A DNA stretch of 64,000 nucleotides from positions 26,414,001-26,478,000 of the forward strand of contig CM060731.1 in assembly GCA_030704615.1 (NCBI GenBank), written 5' to 3'. Shown here one piece after another: positions 31,034-44,650 of the stretch. Under the pieces are notes generated by a model. The model ran no database searches and was not told where the DNA came from. It saw only the letters and a program-made list of their open reading frames with translations. The DNA comes from Takakia lepidozioides (Eukaryota > Streptophyta > Takakiopsida > Takakiales > Takakiaceae). Each line of letters opens with the position of its first letter. Position 1 is the first letter of the stretch. A program made the position numbers and the translations under genes.

Positions 31034-31500
31034 CTTCACAGATGTGATGCCCCAAACTTTCCTCATAACAGATTCACCCGTTTCATCCAACGACGATACA
31101 CATTCATTGTATATTTTTTTGGCGTATAAAGCCGTTAATCCGTTACAATGATGTTTAGGTTAGGGTTAGTTTAAGCTGGTGGCTTGATCCTGGCCCTTCG
31201 TTAGATCCAGGGCTACAAGGCAGCACCGCGGGCTTGGGCCTATAATGCCTTGCCACGCGGGCCACTACGGTTAGGGCTTCTGTATAAAGACGGCGCCTTG
31301 ACACAAGGTTAGGGCGGTGTACTCAGGTGTTGCTGTATATGTGATTTTGGTGTAACAAGTTTTTGGATGAGAGCTGCTTAGTGTCTGATTCGTGTGTTGA
31401 TCCTCCACTCGCGCGCTGCTTGCTCTTTTCCACTCGCCGCTTTGTTGTGCAAGTTCGCTTCTTGAGAGGAAAGGAGTATATGCTTCAGGCTTGTTTTAAA
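31034..31500 (+). repeat. Probable 3' LTR of the plus-strand Gypsy element
   Basis: A G-run tract at 31023-31031 precedes TGTGATGCCCC. CTGTATAAAGACGG near 31281 resembles the U3 TATA box, followed by a T-rich R-U5-like part. No second copy exists in the window, so limits are approximate. Confidence 0.4.
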
Positions 31501-33122
31501 GCTTCACAGGCATGCTCTCACACTCCACCCTAGACATAAGTTAACCCTTAGCCATACGCTTTCAGTCTAAGTACCCTTGATTTTATCAAGGGCCCAGATT
31601 TTCCTACTTGGCTTGTACCCTCTCACGACGTGCCACGTAGCGGTTACTCAGATGTGAGGTGGCATGTGAATAAAGGGTTTCTGTGAAAAAAAATCCAGGA
31701 GGTAAATAATAATTAATAATTACAACCCTCAAACGGCAATTGGCTCTTGCTTTGCTTTGGCACAACATAAGGAAGGTAAGACCAGGGAGCATGATTCAGC
31801 ACAATACACCAATCAGCGCCTTCACACGGTGTAAGGTACTTTGACCACATTTTCTCTGGACAATGACTTGCATGTCTCCGCAAAGTCTCTCTCTACAAGA
31901 GAACTCCTTCGGGTATTGATAAGCTATGACATTCAACTCCGAACTGTGGGAAATCCCTCGACTGGTGGCCGGATTTGCCATGTGTTGTATGTAAACATTA
32001 TATGCAGACCGTCTTTACCAGACTCAACTAGACTACATCTCTTGGAGTGTAAATGGTCCCGAGCATTGGCCCCTAGGCGAATTCTGAGCCAACGTATCAC
32101 AAAAGCTTTCGATCTTCTTCAGTTAGTTACTCCATCTCTGCACAACCACCTAAGATCTAAACAAGGCCGCCACCGGCAAAAAATGGCAACGGACGTCATC
32201 AGGCAGAAGGTCCAAGTGTAGGGGCCATAAATCAATAAATACTATCCATTCTACCTTGGTTGATTGCAGGGGTATGTGCAGCCATGCAGCTGGTGGCTCA
32301 AGACCCGTCATGTCTGCCTCCATAACAGCCAGGGGGGTTTCTATAAGCAAGCTGATCTGATGAGAATTGTTGTGGAAGACAGCAAAAGCACACTACGACA
32401 TTGAAGACGTACTATCAGTAGAAAGCTCATCTCCCTCTTCATAGGTGCTCTACAAACTGATGCTCATGAACCCACCTACAATAATAGTTATCGATACAGT
32501 CATGTATGCTGCACCCAGGTTCATTAGCTTGTACAGCTGGTTCAGATCATAGTATGGTTATCTTTTCTGCTGTTCCATGTGGACAACTTTCAAACAGTCC
32601 GGTGAATTCAAACAGTCAACTTGAGATTGACTGGGCCACTCCGACATTTCATATTCATCTGGAAACAGCACTGATCTTGAGTCTCTCTTGCTTTTTGAAG
32701 AGTCTCCATTGCATCAGCAATTGTGTATCATCATCAGCAGCATGCTCGTAGATATGTAACATGCCCATGACAAAACAGAAGATTGGCATTGTGGCATCCT
32801 CAGAAGCTTAAAGAATGCTCTAGGCACACATTATATCAGCTTTATTCGTAGGTTTCCAGTATTTTGATACAAATTGGATGCAGACTAGTCACAATTGTAC
32901 ACTGATGTTGATGATATCGATAGCCACCTCTTGATGCCAACGAATCAGTACACTCTTCAGTAGAAGAATGTGTGTTGTTCCCACCACTTTGCATATTTGG
33001 GACATTTGATAGCCTTGAACAAAGATCCCCCAATTAGCATTCATCATATTCAGCAAATATGAGAGAAGGGTAGGGTACACTGATAATGCTCCCGGGACTG
33101 GCTAAGCAATCACACAAGCTTA
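31501..33122. other. Intergenic sequence and probable INCENP 3' UTR
   Basis: No coding frame is supported. The 3' UTR of the minus-strand INCENP gene should lie within roughly the last few hundred bases below 33123. No clear poly(A) signal could be fixed. Confidence 0.4.
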
Positions 33123-36100
33123 TCAATGGAGGTATCCCATGTTCATCTTGTAGCGAATCTCTTCTTGCCATGTGATGAGGTCATTAAGCCAGTTTCCACT
33201 GCTTCCTCTTCGATTGAAATTGGGCCTGTTGGTAGATCCCATGGTGTCAAAGACTGCATACAGAAAACACTGAGTCAGTAAGCTACTAGTAGTACATCCA
33301 CAACTTCACGGTTGATATATTCCAACAGACTCAACATTTACCACTGTTGGGTGATGTGTCGCATTTATTTGCTTGCCTTGCATGGAGTCCAATGTCTTGA
33401 AGATTAAGGGGGCAGGGGCAAGGTGGGGTGGGGGAGAGAAAGGACCCACGGGACAACTGTAGGACTCAAAATTCTACGATCTCAAGGATATGTGCAATGA
33501 ATCACATGTCTCTGTGGTTGCATACCTTCATGGAGACTACAGGTCTTGGCACTCGTAAAAATTTCATCCGGGTCCTGCTGCAGCTGCTGTAACAGCCGTG
33601 CCATAAGATTCTCCTTTCTGCTCAGCCCAGAGCTTGTAAGTTTAGTTCCTTCAAACGATATGAAGACCTCAAGTTTTGGCACAAGTGATCCAGAAGCTTG
33701 CAACAAAATTTCTCATATGCTGCAGCTGCTTAGACTGTCAATCTATCTTATACCTACAAGAAACAGAGTTAGCATGTTGGTTATACCAAATGCAGAATAT
33801 GATTACGGGCTGCAAACCTATTGAGAATAAGTCAAAAATATGGTGACTACAATCATACACTTGCTTTCCTCTGCCATGTGAAAGAATCCTCAACTTCTCA
33901 AAATCAGCTCTAAAACCCAGAATAATTAAGGATCCTTCAACAATTTGCTTCATTCAGGGAAATATTCCTACTGGCTATCCCATCCATCCATTCCCGAATA
34001 CAGAATGCATAAGTGATCAGTGTTGCTACCTTGCCCAATGAGGAAATTCCCTTTTAGGTTGTTCCCCTTTCTCATCATCTGAAGTGTCCTGGAATGGTGA
34101 TATTTCATAGGACTGTGGCCCTTCTTCTGTTGAGATTCGAGCTCCTGACGGACCTGCCCCAAGTTTCGAAGAAACAAAAAGTCAAAGTGAAGACAGCATC
34201 AAAATATGGGATGAGATGACTCCACCACCTAGTTGAGAGCTGTGAAGCAAAGGAGAAAGTGAACTAAATTGACACACACAAAGAAAACAACCAATTGGAA
34301 ATAGAGAGACGTTGCGACGGCCAACACTTCTTTCGAAGAAACAAAAAGTCAAAGTGAAGAGAGCATCAAAATATGGGATTAGAGAACTCCACCACCCAGT
34401 TGAGAGCTGTGAAGCAAATGAGAAAGTGAATTAAATTGACACACACAAAGAAAACAACAAATTGGAACTGGAGAGACATGTTGCGATGGTCAACACTTAT
34501 TTCATACATACCTGAAAGACCAGTTTGACCACCCTTGGGAGCCTTATATCCCTGCACCGCTGCAGCAGTGGTTTGAGGGACCCGAATTGCAGGTCCTAGT
34601 AAGCTCTGAGAGGTTGATCGAGCTTTCTTGACCTGAGGGTAACTGCCGGCAAAGGCTGTAATGCCGGCTCCGTCACCTTCAGGCAGACACATATGCCCAT
34701 TCAACAAGGTTAATTGTTGACAGGGATCGCCAGGTCCATGCCCTGATGCAATGGCCATGGTTGCCACACTGGGGTTGCTAGAAAAGTGATCCAACTGCAA
34801 GAGGACACATGCGGCAATCAATACCTGGAAAAGGAACATTATAGCTATGGAAGTCTTGGATTTGACGCTAGCCGCCATTCTAGAACAATTCATCATTAGA
34901 GGAATTTCACATACATTGTTTGCTTGTCACCACTCTGAAGTGAAGACCTAAACACTACGAACTGTTCTTACATTACAAAAATTTCCACATTGGCTACAAT
35001 GCAGAAATCCTTGTATTGCTAAGGGTCACACCATTTACTGACTACCAAATGACCGTGTTATGAAACAGTATCAGGACACAGTATTCCATTGTGTACCAGA
35101 AAAAGGCCTGAAAGGTTGTCCTTGTGTTGTGTGGTTCTTATAGTTCATTACTCCAAAACCTAAAGGAACATGGAAAAATATCACACCCTATCAACTCGGC
35201 GCACATTTTCCTCAAACTTCAAAACATGACTGGCCTCCTCCTTGCGTTTACGAGTTGCCTCTTTCTCTGCCAGCCATGCACCCTTGATGTCCATCTCCTC
35301 TTTGCGACGGCGTTCAATTTCCCGTTCTTTTTCCATCCGTCTCCGGCGCTTCATGTCCTCCTCCATAGCCTTCCTCTCACGCTCACTTTCCTCCTGGACA
35401 TCCACTCAAGGGCGTGGGTAACAGCGCAGCATAAAAACGTCCTCATAAACAAGATCTGCATAATTTTGCTAACTGCAGCCTTGTGGTGGTAGAGCCCAAA
35501 CAAGGTTGGACGGCGCAAGAATGAAGGAGTGCTACAGGGCAGAAGGACAGCAAAAAAAACCATTATTATAGCAGCTCCACTAACGAGACCGACGCTCACC
35601 AGTCCAGAATAAGACAAAGATTCATGAAATGAAGAGCGCTTGAGAGACGGATCAAAAGGAGGAGAGAGACTGACTCCCTGACGAACTAAACAACTTTGGC
35701 CATTCACTAACATAATGTGATGGACAGTGAGAACTCAGGAGTACCAGGGCTTTGTGCCTCAGTTCCTTCTCTTCTAAGTCAGCACGCTGTCGCTCCTCCA
35801 TTTCTCTCTGCAACTTCATAACTTCTTCCTGCCGCTTCCTTTTCTCCTCTCTCTCTTTCCTTTCACCAATCTCTCGCTTACGCTTTCGGTCAGCAGCATC
35901 TGCTTCCTTTCTCTTCCATTTGTCTTCCTTTCTCCTCTGTTCATCTTGCAGTCTTTCTAGTTTTTCCTGCTCCATCTTTGATTTCAACACCATTGCTTGC
36001 TTCACCTGATGGATCCAATTATTGAAACCATTGGCATACACTTTCGCTTGCAATAACAATGCAGATGGGCCAGGGGACTCCATATCTTCTCAATTCACCA

Positions 36101-39100
36101 ATACCCTAATTGGAGTTAGGAGTGTAGTACCAACCTTGTAACAGAAAAATTGGGCGTGTTTTCTTCTCCGACCTCTCAGTAACTGTGCTGTTCCTTTTCC
36201 ATTCCTATTGCTTCAAACATGTAGGAACTCTATGTAAGGTTTCAGGCACCTAGCTTTGGGTTGGCGTCTAAACAACGAAATATGAGAAATGTTCCTTTTG
36301 GGTCTTACACTCCAGGCAGAACCACAGTTAATGACTCCAAAGAAAATTGAGGGGTCACAAGCACAAGAGAATATCCTAAAAAATGGACACGTTTGTTTTG
36401 CATGATGGCATAGCTTTGCAGCCATGGACAGCACAGGCTATAGCTTCTCTGGGAGCATACCATCATGGATCTGCCAGATCTTCACACGGTCAATACATCC
36501 TGATATAAGAAGGAAATTTACACACAGCACTCTTTACCTTTGAGAGGATGCCTGTGTGACCTGTGTTCAAATTCTTGGGGCCTTCAGTCAGCACTGTCTT
36601 GCCAGCCCCTGGCACTACTACAGCCGTCCTTCTCATGGCCTCCGCAAAAACCTTGCTTGGGTCCTCATTCTCTAGTTCTGCTTTAATTTGTCCCTCTCTT
36701 AACTTATCTTGCAAAGCCTTCTCCTTCTGCAATTTGGCCAACTCCAGTGCCTTTTTGCGCTCTTGTCGTTCTATCCCCCGTTTCTCTTCCTGTTGCTTTG
36801 CAGCTTTGGCAGCTTCCAAAGCCCTCACTTTCACATCTCGCTTTCCTGTGGAGGGCGTGTCAATTTTGTACCTCAGCTACAACAGGCACTGACTCCCAGT
36901 ACTCCATGTTTCAAAGTCGAGGTTTCCAAGATCAATTTAAGTTACCTATTCAGTGAGGAAAGGAGAAGCACCTAGTACAAACATCATCAACTGAACCAAA
37001 ACTGGGCACGGGGTTTACGGCAAACAACATCTCATGAGTAAATTCCTTATATAGTGACAAGACTGTGGCAAACGTCTTATGAGTACATTCTTAATACAGT
37101 GACATATGTACATATGTATATGTTTGTGTTGGTAGAGGAGCTCTACCGTCGGGGTAAGGGGCAGCTGTTTTCTGCTGTTGAACCAGTGGAAGGAAGGACC
37201 TGATGGAAGTAGACACCACGTCTGATCCAACCAGATTTGTACCTCTTGAAATATTCCCAAAGATATTAGCACCAATCAGATTTGAAGCACGTTGAGGATG
37301 AAGGCTCTGGCTACAAGCTGAAGGCTGGAGATCTGAGCTCTGTCCCTGATCTGTAGCAGGATGTTGCAGCACAACCTCGCCATTAATCGATCCTTTCCCT
37401 ACATGTGAAGCCTCTTGAAGCCCATCCCCACGGCTCTCTGTAGTTCTTCTGTTATTCACCCATTCGGTAACGAGAAGGTTTGTACGAGCATGATCATGGG
37501 CCACTGCTCTAGTATGAGGTTGTAACTGGGGAACTCCAAATTCAAGTGCAACTGGCATCTTGGGAGCAGCCTCTTGTAGAAGAGCCGGGATTGTTTCCTT
37601 GGATGATGCTATCATGCAAAACGCTGATCCTAACTCTTTGGAATTGGGCCAAGGAAACTGGACCCTGTCGAACTTGGTAGCATGTCTGTCCTCAGACACA
37701 CAGCCACCTCCAGGTCTTGAACAAGTCTTTGGAAACAAGACTTCCTCTCGAGGGTGGTCTCCGTTCTCAATTACTAGCGAGCACGTGCTAGAGTGCGGGT
37801 CAAGTGTCAGTCTCTCTGAGGAACGGCATACAGGGGATCCACGTTCACAAGTTACTGCGACAGATTGGGAATTTTCTAGTGGCTGTTGACCATTGACCTG
37901 AGAAAGAGAGCCTCCAGTTCTTGCCGCCTGCCCTTGACATGATCTGCTGAGAGTCGTTTTACGAAAGAAAACAGGTGAGCTGTCTTGTTGCTGCATACCA
38001 CACACTTGAGTTAAGTGAGCGTACAATTAACATAACACATATAGAACCATTCTTCGAAGTCAATGTCATAAAATATCACTTTCAACAGGACTCTGCCTAA
38101 CAGGACTGGGCCTTTGGGGGACCAAGGTATAGTGAGCATCACTTTCGCTAGCCAAAAGACTGAGCCCCTTCAAGGACCCTGAGCACATTGTTCAGTAACG
38201 AGGTTGGCAACTGTACATTTCATGTAGGCATACCAGAACTAGGGTACGGGCCAGCCTTTACAGTCAGTCCACTACACTCCCCTCACCTGGAGTTGGCTTT
38301 CTGCTGGGTTGGTATCCATAAGCTGGTGGCAGTCATCGGTCTCACCATCTTGAATTATGCAAGCACTGGACAAATCTCGAGGGAAATGCCTTGGACTTGA
38401 CTTTAGCTGCATTCCAAACATTTGAAGGTAGAAGCAAGTTCAGTCATGGTAAAGTCATTTGAGCAGTGCGCTGGAGAATCTCCCCTACAACTAACAATAT
38501 CAGCGCACCTGCCGATGCTGTAGGCAAGACCTGCCAAGCATATGCAAGTCCCAGGGACTCTCAGAACCTCACACTCCAGTCAAAAACGTTGCCTACTTGA
38601 TCCAGCCTGGTGACCTCAGTTTACAGATATTTTACCCAATGAATGAGACACACTGGAATTGAAGTCAGAGTGTTAAACCATAATTCAAAGTTTGATCCTA
38701 TATAAACCCCCAACCGTTCAAATTCATTCATCCCATGGTTCCTCACCTGCTGTGGTGTTGGATTGACTGGCATGATAACCTCTCGTGATGATGATAACCT
38801 AGCTCCTTTTGCTGGACCCCCACCTGGCATAGTTTCAGAGATGACTGCCCCCTCAACCTGCTGCACTGACTGTTTCTGCCTTGAGGAGAACCTACGTGAA
38901 CAACCTGAGACAAACCTGGAGTGTGTAGTCCCTTCATACATACCGATAAAGGTGTCATCAGATTGCAGTCGCCTTGCCCTGGATTTGGTCCTGTTAGCAA
39001 ATTGCCAACGGTCCAAAGTGAGGGTGCAATGAACCTCGTGGCTCGATTCCCCATGCTCCCTGTCAACTGGAGTGTGTTTTACACTATTGGTAAGCATGTG

Positions 39101-42100
39101 CAAAGCAGACACCGTCTCCATTTCAGGGCATACGACGGAATTGTCAGGAGAACCCTTTGCAAACTGTTCTGGGTCTGCTAATGTATTGCAAACCAGCTCC
39201 TCAGATATGTGATCCTGCCCCTCACTTGGACAGAGATTTCCTCCAGTAACAAGCAAAGACAACTCAATGGCCCTACTCACAGATGCAATTTCCGTGATCA
39301 CCAAAGGTTGGTCATGACTATACAATTCCGGCTGACAAACCATTCCATGTACAGGGGAACCTGGAGACAAGTTCAAGTAAGGTGTTGGATCTTCCAGATT
39401 CGGTGGCTCAGTAATCTCCGGTGGCAGCGTTAACCTAGCTCCTTTTGCTGGGCCTCCCACTCGCACACTTTCAGAGATGACCAGTCCTTCAGCCTGCTCC
39501 ATTGACAATTTCTGCCTTGAGGAGATCCAACATGGATTGCTCGGCGAAAAACAGGAGTGCCTCCCTTCAGATGAACCTGACAAAGTCACATGAGATTGCA
39601 GTCGTCTTGCCCTAGATTTTGATCTCTTTACAAGCTGTAAACTGTCGAAAGTGAGTGGGTAATCACGGCGAAACTCCTGCTCAAATTGCCCACACTCCCT
39701 GTCAACTGGCAAGCACTTTACACTGTTGACAAGCATGTTCCAAGCACACGAAGGCACTCTCTCCATTTCAGGGTGCATCATGGAGTTGTCACAAGAGAGC
39801 TCCTTTGCACACTGCTGTGGCTCTACTAATATGTGACAGACCTGCTCCTCAGATTGCCCCTCATCTGGAGATCTATTTCCTCTAGCAGCAAGTGAAGCCA
39901 CTTCCCTGAGGGTAGGCTTTCTGGTATCCTTCTCACAATCCGGTAAGCTATCCACACCCTGTTCTTCCCTCAAACGGATTACTTCCACGTGAGCAGGCGA
40001 ATCCATAGTTGCATTGACATTGGAACCCATCTTTGGTGTTAAGGGCTTCATACCTGGAGATTCACAATCTAAGATAGCCAATTTCTCCCCAGATTGTAAA
40101 CCATCTTCAGCTCCCAACACACAGCATGCTTCCTCTAAGTGTGCTACTGAGACCATGAATACTCCATCTTCAAGACACTTCTTCAATCTTTTATTTTTCT
40201 GGTATGGAGAACCCATGGGAGCAGGTCGCTTATGAGGCTTTACAATAGGAGCTTGCTGCACATCCTGTAACCTATTCACACTCCGTTCTTCTTGTAAACT
40301 GGCATCTTCCAAGTGAGCAGGCGAGTTAACAGCTGCCTTTATATCACACTCCTTGGGCAGCTCCTCCGAGCTCAATGGCACAGAGCCTGCTGCACTCTCA
40401 GATGCTCTTGCTGCTTCAGACTGTCTAGCAGAAGAACGGGTCACAAGTTGCGATACCGGAGACAGGGATGTTGTTGCTGCTCCAGCTTTTTTCTGACACA
40501 GATCCCCTCTTCTGGTCGATACTGAACTTGTCAATACAGGCATGGCAATCTTGGTCTTTTCACACTCTTTCGCCTCTGCCCCTACCAGCTCTGCAGCCTC
40601 CAGACTCTTCCTTCCATCTGTCTCCATCTCTCCAGCCCTGCTTCTGGTAGCTTCAGGCATATCAATATCTACCTCTTGGCAGCCTTCTTGGACATGAGGC
40701 CCGGCCACCCCAGGACACACTCCAGCTTCTGCTTTACCCTTGCCACGGGATGTCTTCTTGGGCAGCTCCTCCGAGCTTAATGGCACAGAGCCTGCTGCAC
40801 TCTCAGACGCTCTTGCTGCTTCAGACTGTCTAGCAGAAGAACGGGTGACAAGTTGTGATACCGGAGACAGGGATGTTGTTGCCTTGCCACGGGATGTCTT
40901 CTTGGGCAGCTCCTCCGAGCTTAATGGCACAGAGCCTGCTGCACTCTCAGACGCTCTTGCTGCTTCAGACTGTCTAGCAGAAGAACGGGTGACAAGTTGT
41001 GATACCGGAGACAGGGATGTTGTTGCTGCTGCAGCTTTTCTCTTACGCAAATCCCCTCTTCTGGTTGACACTGAACTTGTCAATACAGGCATGGCAATCT
41101 TGAGCACTTCAAAAACTTCACACTCTTTTGCCTCTGCCCCCACCAGCTCTGCAGCCTCCAGACTCTTCCTTCCATCTGTCTCCGTCCCTCCAGCCCTGCT
41201 TCTGGTGGCTTCAGGCATATCAATATCTACCTCTTGGCAGCCTTCTCGGACATAAAGCCCAGCTACCCCAGAACGCACTCCAGCTTCCGCTTTACCCTTG
41301 CGACGGCATTTCTTCTTGGGCAGCTCCTCCAAGCTTAATGGCACAGAGCCTGCTACACTCTCAGATGCTCTTGCTGCCTCAGACTGCCTAGCAGAAGAAC
41401 GAGTGACACGTTGCAATACCTGAGACACGGATGTTGTTGCTGCTGCAGCTTTTCTCTTACGCAAATCCCCTCGTCTGGTCGGCACTGAACTTGTCAATAC
41501 AGGCATGGCAATCTTGACCTCTTCAAAAAATTCACACTCTTTTGCCTCTGCCCCCACCAGCTCTGCAGCCTCCAGACTCTTCCTTAAGTCTGTCTCCGTC
41601 TCTCTGGCCCCGCTTCTGGTGGCTTCAGGCATATCAATATATACCTCTTGGCAGCCTTCTCGGACATGAGGCCCAGCCACCCCAGGATGCACTCCAGTCC
41701 TCTCTTCAAACTTCCAACTCTCTCTCTCTTGCCTCCCTCGGGATTTAGGCAGAGAACCCATGCCTGTTTGCAAACTAGCTTTGCAAAGCTTGCTTCCACC
41801 AACTTCATTCTCCTCCACGCCCTCAGAGGCCCTCCCCAGCAGCAGTGTTCTTGTTTTCGATGCAGGGCTAATGGCTGGAACTTCTTCTTCTACTTCTTCT
41901 ATTGAAACCACTCTAGGCATCGAGAGCAAATCCTGGGGAAAACTTCTGAAGGTTCCGATTTCGGTTTCATCATCCTTTCTGACAGAAACCTGTTTTCGCA
42001 GTTCCCTAGACAGGGAAAGTCCCGTCCCAGGAACCGTCCTCGAGCAAGACGCCTGGGGAAGCCATTGAGATATAATCGCATTCTCCTTATCACAATAAAC

Positions 42101-42304
42101 TGGGGTTTGATGATCAAATGGTAGGCTACAGGCCAATTTATGGCGCTTGTCTGGGAGTCGAACTGGCAGCAGATCCAAGGAGGTAGAGGTAATCATGTTG
42201 ATATTGGTAATACAATGCTCCTTTTGCTGCGTGCATTGTGCCTCGCATTGCATCTCTGCTAGCTCCCCCAAATTCAAAATGAAATGCAAAATTGCCTCCT
42301 CCAT
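33123..42304 (-). CDS. INCENP: Inner centromere protein INCENP (plant WYRD-type), nine exons
   Basis: Exons on the minus strand: 42304-38747, 37990-37147, 36845-36538, 36005-35745, 35393-35187, 34794-34512, 34153-34030, 33617-33526 and 33253-33123. Phases agree throughout and give about 1935 residues. The acceptor of exon 4 and the donors of exons 4 and 5 are the least certain. INCENP is the scaffold of the chromosomal passenger complex, which binds and activates Aurora kinase. The C-terminus gives a clear IN-box: QSYEISPFQDTSDDE, then FPHWAR, then RRGSSGNW with the TSS-type serines, and TWQEEIRYKMNMGYLH. Residues about 1470-1720 are a highly charged single helix or coiled coil rich in Glu, Lys and Arg. 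The N-terminal helix (MEEAILHFILNLGELAEM) may be the centromere-targeting part. Exon 1 contains large tandem repeats. The frame is open upstream to a GTG at 42346, but the ATG at 42304 is preferred. Confidence 0.88.
36985..37115 (+). repeat. LINE 3'-tail fragment in INCENP intron 2
   Basis: AAACTGGGCACGGGG, then CGGCAAACAACATCTCATGAGT, resembles the 3' end of the LINE copy at 47690-47750. The tail motif is repeated a second time about 45 bases on. It lies antisense to INCENP. Confidence 0.6.
40340..41690 (-). repeat. Tandem coding repeats inside INCENP exon 1
   Basis: The peptide block VTRSSARQSEAARASES occurs four times, and DIDMPEATRS with LVGAEAKECE three times, giving units of about 140 residues. 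One short unit of exactly 144 bases (40742-40885 and 40886-41029) is an almost perfect duplication. A second, more diverged pair with SRARRLQS and PAKGARL lies at about 38780-39700. Repeats keep the reading frame. Confidence 0.85.
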
Positions 42305-44650
42305 CTTAACAGCCTTCTCGCTGCCTTCAAAAATTTCAATTTCCACCTCCTCGAGCTGCTAGCCCTACTTGAGGATCTCTTCTCCACTCTGCCACTGCCA
42401 CAACGCCATCACTTTATTAGGGCTTGTGGGCAGACATTCGTGCCAAAGACCCAGTTCTCTGCCAAAGAGCCCAATGCAGAAGGGAAAAAGATAGTCTCGA
42501 TGATAGAGATTATCACAATGTGCCTAGAGATCCAAAAGAAGCTGCGATACATCACCATCAGAATTTTCCAACCATCTCTCTCCGTCTTAACTTTCTTTCC
42601 CAGTATAGGACTCCTCTCTGCCTGTGAACATCCAAGCAACACAGCAAAGAATCCGAGCAACAGAGGGGAAAAAGCCACAAAAAGTAACCTGCAGGGAATT
42701 GCAATTGGCGCAAGGGAAGAGGGCAAGACAAGAAAACGGGATCCATGGTCGCCATGAATCTCCTCCGGCAGTCAAGCCCGTAATTGTTGATGCGAGAAGA
42801 GAGAGGGGCAATGCGTATCGTGTTCACGTACTAGCTACTCTCCCTCTCGTCCTCTGTTCCCCCTCCTCTCCCCACACAAAACACATACTCATCACTCTCC
42901 CTCCCTCTCTCTCTCTCTCTCCCTCGTACGCGGGAAGCAAATCAAAGACACCCCAGGGAGCCGTTGCCCTCGCACCTGGGGCACTGCCCGCTGCCCCACT
43001 TCTGTAGTTTCACACCACGGGCAGCGGGCAGCTACATGGACACTCGGCACCTTGATTTTTTTCTGTTTTTCTTTTTATAGCTTAACAGGGGAAAGTGTTT
43101 TTTCTCAAATTTGGAAAATAACAGGAGTGGCTACTGAGTTTTGCATGAAATAGCCATATTTTCTGTTCATCCACTGAAATTTGGACAGCATCATCCAAAT
43201 CTGTAGTTTTATCCATATATGTCATCCATATTAGGCGAATTCATCCTCAGTTTATTTTTTTTTGGAGATTTGGCGATTTCATCCATGGGAAAATAGGGAA
43301 TTTACGACAGAATATTCGATTTGTTTTTTTTAAGGTCGAAAAAGTGCCGAAATGCTTAGGTCGAAATTTCGCCAGAAATAAACACACGGGGCCCGGCCCT
43401 GGAATTTTGTTTTTTTAATTGAATTTCATGGTCTCCGTCCCCTTTTTTTTGAAATTAATTGTTTTTAAAGAAATTTAAAAGTACAGGGAAAAAATAACCA
43501 TGTGAGGCCGTGAAGGCTTACAATGGGATACCGTTTTCTCTTTTACTACTACCCCGAACCAAGGTTCTTTTTTTCTTACATAATTGAAAAGCTCGTAATC
43601 ACTCCTAGGGACCCAGGGTTGTGTCGATGCTCATGCAATCGAGCTCCTCCCTTCTTCTTGTTCTCATCTTGCTCTGGTCTTGAAGGCCACAGGTGTTGGG
43701 TAGGGAGCTTTATTATGTGAGCAAGCTCAAGTGAGTTGAGCAAGTTCGGTGCATACATGGCTGTGGCCAACAGTCCATCTACACAAAGTTGGAAACTAAG
43801 TTGATACAATGCTTCACGGCACCACAGACATTTTCCACCCAAAATTTTAAGCATTTCAACCTTTGAAATACAATCTCTAGGGCCACGCAGCCGGCGTCCC
43901 CTGCGTCCCCTCCTGTCCATCCGTATGTCACTTGCCTTCCTTACACTAGTGCATGAGCACCAGACCTGCAGTACTGCATGCAGATAAATCAGGATACAAG
44001 TTGCACATTGCACTAGGAATTTGAACCAAGTGCTAAAGAGGGGATTCTCACTAAGCTTTGCACTGCTTTCAAAAATTTGGCCAACAGAAAACAGAGATAC
44101 AAATGAGCATTTGCTGAACCGCCAACCATTCTTTCACACCTGTGCCTCTTTCTCTTCTGTCTCCCTACCTATACCCTAACGCCCAAAATGCCTACAACAA
44201 GCTCCTAGAGATTAACATGCCCTAAAGGTCCAATGTTCCGAGGAAATGGTCAATGAGTACATTCCCTCTCTGCCTCTACCTATCTGCTTCAAACACCAAA
44301 TACATGGATACAATCAACACTGCACACCAGTTCATGTCGTGCAACGCCATATCTCTCACTGTTTGTCCACCCAAACCTCACTTTCCTACGTACTCCACCT
44401 TTGTTTCCTGACTCTCTGTGAGACATTTTTTACTATCTGCCAGCTTGAGCAATGAGGCCATAGTTGTCCAAGCTAATTTCGCCACCTCTCCAACTATCCG
44501 GAACTCGAGATGCAGCCACGGATTTGATCCTCTGCACGACACCTTGCACCATGCAATATGTGCTTAAAAAATTATGTTCATCCTTCTCAAACTCATGCAT
44601 CTTTTCCAGATTCTGTCAATTCTGTCTGCTCAGACGTCCAAAAGACTACA
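42305..44650. other. Spacer between INCENP and NASP
   Basis: Holds the INCENP promoter and 5' UTR and the NASP 3' UTR. A CT microsatellite lies at about 42895-42923, which is GA-rich on the INCENP sense strand. Near 43425-43450 GGTCTCCGTCCCC followed by a T-run resembles the LINE tail seen at 53955. ORFs of up to 145 codons here show no family resemblance. Confidence 0.5.

Larger units (their letters stand above)
25362..31500 (+). mobile_element. Decayed Ty3/Gypsy retrotransposon
   Basis: The order Gag, protease, RT-RNase H, integrase on the plus strand is that of Ty3/Gypsy. Several stops and frameshifts break it. A probable 3' LTR follows at about 31034, but no matching 5' LTR is seen before gag, so the element appears 5'-truncated. 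It is unrelated in detail to the methyltransferase element and has no extra domains. Confidence 0.85.

Noticed and set aside
25362-31500. A second methyltransferase-bearing retrotransposon
   Set aside because: Protease, RT and integrase follow one another without extra domains, and no methyltransferase motif was found.
35752-36009. Ser/Phe/Leu-rich plus-strand ORF
   Set aside because: It is the antisense shadow of the Glu/Lys/Arg-rich INCENP exon 4.
40740-41255. 171-codon plus-strand ORF with internal repeats
   Set aside because: Antisense of the tandem repeats in INCENP exon 1. The repeats explain its open frame.
42346-42346. GTG start for INCENP
   Set aside because: A nuclear gene would rarely start at GTG. 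The ATG at 42304 begins a plausible N-terminal helix.
43576-44013. 145-codon ORF on the minus strand as a gene
   Set aside because: No ATG-led domain, low-complexity basic stretch, no family likeness, and it lies in the spacer next to the NASP 3' UTR.
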